From: an uncultured Chromatiaceae bacterium | GTDB lineage: Bacteria; Pseudomonadota; Gammaproteobacteria; Enterobacterales; Alteromonadaceae | Assembly: GCA_946482615.1 (NCBI GenBank) | Contig: CAMLSF010000116.1 | Location: forward strand, 1-12,053 | Length of the DNA: 12,053 bases | Direction of reading: 5' to 3' | Shown: piece after piece, positions 7,558 through 12,053 of the stretch | Position numbering within the stretch: the first letter of the stretch is position 1 | Layout of the letters: each line of letters begins with the position of its first letter | Notes under the pieces: model-generated | Told to the model about the DNA's origin: nothing | The model's database searches: none | What the model saw: the letters and a program-made list of their open reading frames with translations, nothing else | Translations under genes and position numbers: made by a program

Positions 7558-7805
7558 ATTGCATCCATTGACCAGATCTTTAGCACCAGAGTGCATGATG
7601 ATGGCATCACAGAGTAGTTTGACAGCCCGGTGCCGACGCGCTTCTGTGCCGATCAACAGAGTCTGAAAATACCGGACAGTAAAAAGATCTTTGGACAGCC
7701 TTAGGGTGAAGGTATAAAGTTGCCTGAGTTGGAATTGTAAAGTTTTGTCAGGCAGTTCCGTAACTTATGACGATTTATTGAAGTCTGTATTGCAGATTGG
7801 ATGCT
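7558..7805. other. Intergenic region before the LacI-family gene
   Basis: About 250 bp without a convincing gene on either strand. It must hold the end of the kinase operon and the promoter of the LacI-family gene. A TATAAA (7713-7718) has a poor -35 candidate, TTGGAC (7691-7696), 16 bp upstream; a perfect TTGACA at 7619-7624 has no good -10. AGATCTTT occurs twice (7574-7581 and 7685-7692), the second inside the palindrome AAAGATCTTT. I see no U-run terminator after the kinase and no copy of the CG-centred operator found further right, so autoregulation of the LacI gene is not supported here. Confidence 0.4.
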
Positions 7806-8825
7806 ATGGCGGTTAAAAAACCTACGATCAAAGATGTGGCTCGTTTAGCTGGCGTTTCCTTCAAAAGCGTATCCAGAGTGGTGAATAACGAAGCCTGGGT
7901 CAGCGATGACGTCAGAAGCCGGGTTCAGGCTGTGATAGAGCAGCTGAATTACCAGCCGAACCGCACAGCCCGGCTGATGCGCACTGCGCCATTTTCTTTG
8001 GCTTTTGTCTACGACAATCCAAACAGTCACTATGTGATTGAAATGCAAAACGGCATTTTGTCCGAGTGTCGTAAAAAAGGTTTTGAGCTGGTGATCCATC
8101 CAACGGATTCTGGCTCGGAGCAGGTCAGGCAAGAACTGACCAGCATGATAGGAACCAACCAGGTCGGTGGGGTGATACTGACGCCGCCTTTATCTGAAAG
8201 CACAGAGCTGGTGCAGCAATTGCTGGAGCAGGAAGCCAAAGTGGTTCGTATTGTGTCCGGCGCTGAACCGCCGGACGAACTCTGCCCAACCATTTATGTT
8301 GACGATGAGCAGGCCGGGCAGGCCATCACCAGGCATCTGCTGGAGCAGGGGCATCAGCGTATCGCTTTTTTGGGTTACCATAAGGACCACAAATCCTCTT
8401 TAGGCCGTTACCGTGGTTATTGTGCCGCGTTAAAACAGGCGGGCCTGGACCTGCAGCAGGATCTGGTGATTTCAGGCAACTTCACCTTTGATTCAGGTGT
8501 GCAGATGACAGAACAGCTGTTGCAGCAACACCAGGCCACAGCAATTTTTGGTTGTAACGATGAAATTGCAGCAGGGGCGCTCTATGTGGCCCGTAAACGT
8601 GAACTGAGGGTTCCGCAGGATTTATCTATAGTAGGTTTTGAAAACAGTCCCTTCTCCCGCCAGACCTGGCCAGGTCTGACCACAGTCCATCAACCTAACG
8701 CAGAAATAGCTGCTACTGCGGCTTCTATGCTGATTGCTTTGATGCTTGAACCAGAACAACCTCCTGTCCATTTTGGCTTTAAATTAGAGCTTGTGATCAG
8801 AGATTCAGTCGCTACTCCGCTATAA
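7806..8825 (+). CDS. LacI-family transcriptional regulator
   Basis: 339 residues from ATG 7806, giving the usual family start MAVKKPTIKDVARLAGVS; an in-frame TTG three codons earlier (7797) is less likely. The helix-turn-helix spans about 7-26 with recognition segment VSFKSVSRVVNN, followed by the hinge-helix region YQPNRTARLM (49-58). The rest is a periplasmic-binding-protein-like sugar sensor with family marks such as AIFGCNDEIAAGAL and IVGFENSPFS near the end. It should act as a dimer whose DNA binding changes with a sugar ligand. The ribosome site is weak. It lies just upstream of, and co-oriented with, a TonB receptor and a GH89-like glycosidase, and two candidate operators sit between, so it very likely controls their expression. 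The ligand is inferred to be GlcNAc or a derived oligosaccharide. At hinge position 58 a Met stands where PurR/LacI have the minor-groove Leu. Confidence 0.92.
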   Translation: MAVKKPTIKDVARLAGVSFKSVSRVVNNEAWVSDDVRSRVQAVIEQLNYQPNRTARLMRTAPFSLAFVYDNPNSHYVIEMQNGILSECRKKGFELVIHPTDSGSEQVRQELTSMIGTNQVGGVILTPPLSESTELVQQLLEQEAKVVRIVSGAEPPDELCPTIYVDDEQAGQAITRHLLEQGHQRIAFLGYHKDHKSSLGRYRGYCAALKQAGLDLQQDLVISGNFTFDSGVQMTEQLLQQHQATAIFGCNDEIAAGALYVARKRELRVPQDLSIVGFENSPFSRQTWPGLTTVHQPNAEIAATAASMLIALMLEPEQPPVHFGFKLELVIRDSVATPL

Positions 8826-8855
8826 ATTTATTGTTAATCAATGATTTAAAATCTT

Positions 8856-8869
8856 TGTCAACGTTGTCA
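8856..8869. promoter_or_regulatory. Candidate LacI-family operator 1
   Basis: TGTCAACGTTGTCA is a 14-bp palindrome centred on CG with one mismatched pair, the form typical of LacI-family operators. It is the exact reverse complement of the second site 24 bp downstream (centre to centre). It lies 31 bp after the regulator stop and upstream of the receptor gene. Confidence 0.65.
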
Positions 8870-8879
8870 GATTTTTTAT

Positions 8880-8893
8880 TGACAACGTTGACA
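8880..8893. promoter_or_regulatory. Candidate LacI-family operator 2, overlapping -35-like TTGACA
   Basis: TGACAACGTTGACA is the second CG-centred near-palindrome. Two exact TTGACA hexamers overlap it (8879-8884 and 8888-8893), so a bound repressor would cover a -35 element; I cannot find a convincing matching -10 (TAACTT at 8903-8908 is weak). Together with operator 1 it could also form a 14-bp stem with a 10-nt loop in RNA, but no T-run follows, so a terminator is unlikely. Confidence 0.65.
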
Positions 8894-8990
8894 GGTGGGT
8901 GCTAACTTAAATTCTGAGTGATGAATAAATCACCGATCAGAAAGTTCCGGACCACTGGGAAGACGATCACAAAAATAATGATTGGCAACA

Positions 8991-8997
8991 AAGAGAG
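8991..8997 (+). promoter_or_regulatory. Shine-Dalgarno that sets the receptor start
   Basis: AAGAGAG lies 7 nt before ATG 9005. Earlier in-frame starts (GTG 8918, ATG 8921, ATG 8978) lack such a site and would bury the signal peptide behind a basic extension, so 9005 is preferred. Confidence 0.6.
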
Positions 8998-9004
8998 CAC
9001 AGGC

Positions 9005-11662
9005 ATGAACAGGTTGAATCAACACAGTTTTGGAAAAAAGACAGTACTCGCTTCTGTACTGGCGACTTTATTTGTACCAGCTGCAACTTATGCGCAGGAC
9101 AAAGCGGCTGACGAAGAAAATGTCGAAGTGATACAGGTCAGTTTCCGCGGCAGTCTGGCGGCGGCCGCAGATATCAAACGTCAGGACACCAAAGTCACTG
9201 ATGCTATTACCACTGAAGATATCGGCAAATTCCCCAGCGAAAACATAGCCGAAGCTATACAGCGTATCCCAGGCGTGCAAATTTCTAACGTCAACGGTCG
9301 TGGTTCAACCATCAGCGTGCGGGGTTTAGGCTCTCAATACGCCCGCACCACCTTAAATGGCCAGACCATGGCCAGTGCAGATTTCACCAGCGGTTTTCGT
9401 TTTGACATTATTCAGACTGAACTGGCATCCACTATTGAAGTGATCAAATCGCCAACCGCCAATATGGATGCAGGTGGTTTATCCGGCACCATTAATATTG
9501 ATACAGCGTCGCCTTTGTCTTTTAGCGAACGCAAAATTTTATTATCAGGCAAAGGCCAGTACTCAGAGTTTTCGCCAACGGACGACATTACTCCGAAAGC
9601 CAACGCCACTTACATCGACCAGTTTGCCAACGGCACTGTGGGGGTGTTGCTGAACTTTGGTTATCAGGAGCTGGATGACAGGGTAGATAACTTCTGGATG
9701 GACCGCTGGTTTGTTGACTCAGCCACTGATGAAGTGACACCACGCCGGCCACGTTACCGCCGTATCGACAGGGAAACAGAGCGTGAACTTTTTAACGGCA
9801 CTGTGCAGTGGAAACCCACCAGCGCCTTTGAAGCCAAACTGACTACAGTGTATGCCGGCGACGACACCAAACAGGATTTAAATCAGCAGGTATTTTTGTT
9901 TAACGCCAACCAGATCACCCGTTTAGGTGATGCGGTCAATGGGGTTTATAACAGTATTCAGATCGACAACTTCACCACTGAAAATAACCGTCAGCTGGAA
10001 GATAAAGACGCCACCTCAGAAGCTTATACCCTGGAGCTGGATTACGACTGGCAAGACTGGACCTTCAGCAGTGTGATGCATTACACCGCAGGTGAAGCAA
10101 ATCACGATGAAGAGGCTGCTATTCTGGCCACAGTGATTTCGCGCGCTACGCTGGATATTTCAGACCCATCCAATATCAGTTTTAATATTGCTGATAATCT
10201 GGCAGACCCGGCTTTGTATCCGGCTGTGATGCCACGTAATGAATACCCCAATGGTGCCAGCCGTTTAATGGAATCGGATGAAACTGCAGTGCAGTTTGAT
10301 GCAGAACGGGGTCTGGAGTGGGGCTGGTTGACCAATGTGGCTGCTGGTGTGAAATACCGGAACGAAACTATGGATCGGGCTGTGTACCGTACCGACAGGG
10401 CGGCTATAGGTGATGCCGATCCGGCCGATTTACCTTCGATGGCTGAATATGGTTATCTGGTGTCAGATTTTCTCGATAACCAAATGGACATTCAGCACAG
10501 CTGGATAGCACCGAATATTCAGGCTTACCGCGATGCTTTAGTCGCAGAAGGTGTAACTGTGCCTACCTTGTTTGCGGCTCAGTCCAGCTACTCTATTGAT
10601 CAAAGCATCACTTCTGCTTATCTGATGACAGATTTTGAAACCGAACTAGCTGGTTTGCCTTTGCGCGGTAATATTGGTGGCCGTTATGAGCGCACTGAAC
10701 GTGATATCAATACCTACATTACAGGCGATACGCATCCGGATAACGAAGAAATTAAGCTGGCGATAGGTGAAACCACTCAAAGCTTTAACTACAACAACTT
10801 CCTGCCAAGTGCCAACCTGGTGCTGGAGTTAAACGACGATATGCAGGTGCGTTTAGCTGCAGCTAAAGTGCTGGTGCGTCCTATGTTAACCTCCAATACT
10901 CAGTTGGCAGCTTCTGAAACCTCAGCAGCGAACTCTTTTGGTACCCGTACTTATACCATCAATCTGGGCCAACCTGAGCTGGCAGCATTAACCGCCAACC
11001 AACTGGATTTAGGCTGGGAGTGGTATTACAGCGAAGGTGATTCTTTTACGGTCAACCTGTTCCAGAAAGACATCAAAAACGGCACTGTCAGCGAGCTGGT
11101 CTGCCCGTCGCAGTACAATGGCACTAATCTGAGTATGTCGGGTTCTGACTGTGTCGATAGCGCCGGCAATATTTATGACATCACAGCCATCTACAACGAC
11201 AGTTCAAAGCTGACCGTCAAAGGTTATGAAGTGGGTTGGAACCAGGGGCTGGATGCCTGGTTACCTGTTGCAGGTTTTGGTTTAAGTTCGAACTACACCC
11301 GCATTCTGGTGGATGAAAGTGAAGGTTTTACCTTGACCAACTCTTCTGAACAAACCTGGAATATCACAGGTTACTGGGAAAATGATGACTACAGTGCCCG
11401 TGTATCCCTGAATCATCGCAGTCCTTATGTGCAGGACAGCACAGATGCGTTTTTTGCCCGTGAAGGCCGCACTGTGGAAGGTCGCAATCAGATTGACGTC
11501 CTGTTAGGCTGGAACATCAGTGAGCAGTGGTCTGTGCGTTTTGGTGCGCTGAACCTTAATGGCAAAGACGAAGAAGCTTACCGTGATGAGCTGACCCGTG
11601 CCTGGCAAACCACCAGTGTGATAGGCCGCAGTTATTATCTGGGTGTGAACTTCAGCCTGTAA
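9005..11662 (+). CDS. TonB-dependent outer-membrane receptor, TonB-Xanth-Caul type
   Basis: 885 residues from ATG 9005. The signal peptide (KK at 11-12, hydrophobic 13-25) is likely cut after ATYA (residue 30). A TonB-box-like stretch EVIQVSF (41-47) is followed by the plug (about 60-170) with the family marks IGKFPSENIAEAIQRIPGVQI, VRGLGSQYARTTLNGQ and VIKSPTANMDAGGLSGTINI. The remainder is a 22-strand-type barrel ending SYYLGVNFSL. No STN or carboxypeptidase-like N-terminal domain is seen, so signalling through an anti-sigma factor is not expected. An outer loop carries C700 and C716, a possible disulfide. Receptors of this group import sugars and oligosaccharides rather than iron in many aquatic proteobacteria. 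Regulation by the LacI-family protein upstream is suggested by the operators, and a glycosidase gene follows 65 nt downstream. The substrate, an alpha-GlcNAc glycan, is inferred from that gene. Confidence 0.92.
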   Translation: MNRLNQHSFGKKTVLASVLATLFVPAATYAQDKAADEENVEVIQVSFRGSLAAAADIKRQDTKVTDAITTEDIGKFPSENIAEAIQRIPGVQISNVNGRGSTISVRGLGSQYARTTLNGQTMASADFTSGFRFDIIQTELASTIEVIKSPTANMDAGGLSGTINIDTASPLSFSERKILLSGKGQYSEFSPTDDITPKANATYIDQFANGTVGVLLNFGYQELDDRVDNFWMDRWFVDSATDEVTPRRPRYRRIDRETERELFNGTVQWKPTSAFEAKLTTVYAGDDTKQDLNQQVFLFNANQITRLGDAVNGVYNSIQIDNFTTENNRQLEDKDATSEAYTLELDYDWQDWTFSSVMHYTAGEANHDEEAAILATVISRATLDISDPSNISFNIADNLADPALYPAVMPRNEYPNGASRLMESDETAVQFDAERGLEWGWLTNVAAGVKYRNETMDRAVYRTDRAAIGDADPADLPSMAEYGYLVSDFLDNQMDIQHSWIAPNIQAYRDALVAEGVTVPTLFAAQSSYSIDQSITSAYLMTDFETELAGLPLRGNIGGRYERTERDINTYITGDTHPDNEEIKLAIGETTQSFNYNNFLPSANLVLELNDDMQVRLAAAKVLVRPMLTSNTQLAASETSAANSFGTRTYTINLGQPELAALTANQLDLGWEWYYSEGDSFTVNLFQKDIKNGTVSELVCPSQYNGTNLSMSGSDCVDSAGNIYDITAIYNDSSKLTVKGYEVGWNQGLDAWLPVAGFGLSSNYTRILVDESEGFTLTNSSEQTWNITGYWENDDYSARVSLNHRSPYVQDSTDAFFAREGRTVEGRNQIDVLLGWNISEQWSVRFGALNLNGKDEEAYRDELTRAWQTTSVIGRSYYLGVNFSL

Positions 11663-11671
11663 GTAGTGCAG

Positions 11672-11698
11672 CAGGGGCCGGGCTGATGCCGGCTCCTG
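11672..11698 (+). repeat. GC-rich hairpin between the receptor and glycosidase genes
   Basis: CAGGGGCCGG (11672-11681) pairs with CCGGCTCCTG (11689-11698) through ten pairs, one of them G-U, around a 7-nt loop. It starts 9 nt after the receptor stop and ends 15 nt before the next gene's ribosome site. No T-run follows, so it is more likely an mRNA-stabilising or partial-attenuation stem than a full terminator. Confidence 0.6.
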
Positions 11699-11727
11699 AC
11701 TGAGCACATGATTAGAAGGACAATTCC

Positions 11728-12053
11728 ATGTATTCGTTTCGTCTTCGTGTTGCCGCCTGCTGTGTGGTGACAGCTCTGCTGGGTGCTTGTTCACCGGCTC
11801 AATCGCCACAGCAAAACCAAACTGCGGTGACTGCAGTAAAAGCCAGCCCTGCTGAAACTGCTGATGTGGCTGCTGTACGGCAGTTATTTGAGCGTGTTGT
11901 AGGTCACGCAGTGCCTCAAGTGCATTTTAGTCTGCACCAAGACGACTTGCCTGACTGGTATCAGGTGGAAGCGCGGGATGGCCGGCTTTATGTCAGTGCC
12001 AATGCGCTGACGGCTTTAAGTTACGGTACTTATGAATATTTACGCCAAATTGG
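11728..12053 (+). CDS. Lipoprotein with GH89-like (alpha-N-acetylglucosaminidase) N-terminal domain, cut by window end
   Basis: The first 108 codons of an open gene running off the right edge. AGAAGGA (11714-11720) sits 7 nt before ATG 11728. The N-terminus is a lipoprotein signal with lipobox LGAC (18-21); Cys21 would be lipidated, and Ser at +2 favours the outer membrane. From about residue 46 the sequence AVRQLFERVVG, then VEARDGRLYVSANALTALSYGTYEYLRQ, follows the alpha/beta domain that precedes the barrel in GH89 enzymes (human NAGLU type), which remove terminal alpha-linked GlcNAc. Similar small domains occur before GH20, GH67, GH84 and GH115 barrels, so another glycosidase family remains possible, and no catalytic residue lies inside the window. 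It follows the TonB receptor by 65 nt in the same direction and probably shares its transcript. Confidence 0.72.
   Translation, partial: MYSFRLRVAACCVVTALLGACSPAQSPQQNQTAVTAVKASPAETADVAAVRQLFERVVGHAVPQVHFSLHQDDLPDWYQVEARDGRLYVSANALTALSYGTYEYLRQI

Noticed and set aside
7558..7796. Gene remnant or small RNA between the kinase and the LacI-family gene
   Set aside because: Translating the reverse strand gives only short unrecognised peptides, and I found no paired promoter and terminator.
8856..8893. Reading the paired operator sequence as an intrinsic terminator of the LacI-family gene
   Set aside because: The stem is long but is followed by GGTGGGTG rather than a T-run, and each arm is by itself a LacI-type near-palindrome.
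8918..9004. In-frame N-terminal extension of the TonB receptor from GTG 8918
   Set aside because: It would add 29 basic residues before a good signal peptide, has no ribosome site, and starts close to the operator/promoter zone. ATG 9005 has AAGAGAG 7 nt upstream.
11504..11809. 101-codon minus-strand open frame across the receptor end and glycosidase start
   Set aside because: It is antisense to two well-supported genes and spans the intergenic hairpin.
1..12053. Mobile element, phage, defence island or CRISPR array
   Set aside because: No transposase, integrase, terminal repeats, repeat-spacer pattern or abrupt composition change was seen; genes form ordinary coherent operons.

Overview
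The window looks like chromosome from an aquatic gammaproteobacterium of the Alteromonadales/Chromatiales type (Rheinheimera or Alishewanella-like). This guess rests on protein style: a Xanthomonas/Caulobacter-type TonB receptor paired with a LacI regulator and a secreted glycosidase, and a MipA/OmpV porin beside a two-component system. Base composition is even, coding density is high, and I see no IS element, integrase, tRNA, rRNA or CRISPR array.

Left half (129-7557): an envelope-stress/efflux module built around one divergent promoter region (4422-4672). Leftward runs a two-gene operon, a periplasmic adaptor (3243-4421) followed 12 nt later by an RND/HAE-1-type inner-membrane pump (129-3230). 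Rightward runs mipA-like outer-membrane protein, OmpR-type response regulator and sensor histidine kinase (4673-7557), spaced 14 and 24 nt apart. The promoter region carries two outward-facing copies of GTAAGTGTC. Each has a second G(T/A)AAG half-site 11 bp on and a -10-like hexamer 10-11 bp after that. This mirror layout suggests that the regulator encoded here switches both arms together. No outer-membrane TolC-type gene is present, but the adaptor carries an RLS-type TolC-docking motif.

Right half (7806-12053): a glycan-uptake locus. A LacI-family regulator is followed by two near-palindromic CG-centred operator candidates, then a TonB-dependent receptor of the TonB-Xanth-Caul type, then the start of a lipoprotein whose visible N-terminal domain resembles GH89 alpha-N-acetylglucosaminidases. 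The gene is cut by the window end. The reading is that the receptor imports, and the surface/periplasmic enzyme trims, an alpha-GlcNAc-capped glycan under LacI control.

The most unusual points are the symmetric divergent regulator boxes, the pump's long acidic loop at the position of the AcrB switch loop, the mirror-paired operators, and the pairing of a TonB receptor with a GH89-like lipoprotein. None of these alone proves a new system.
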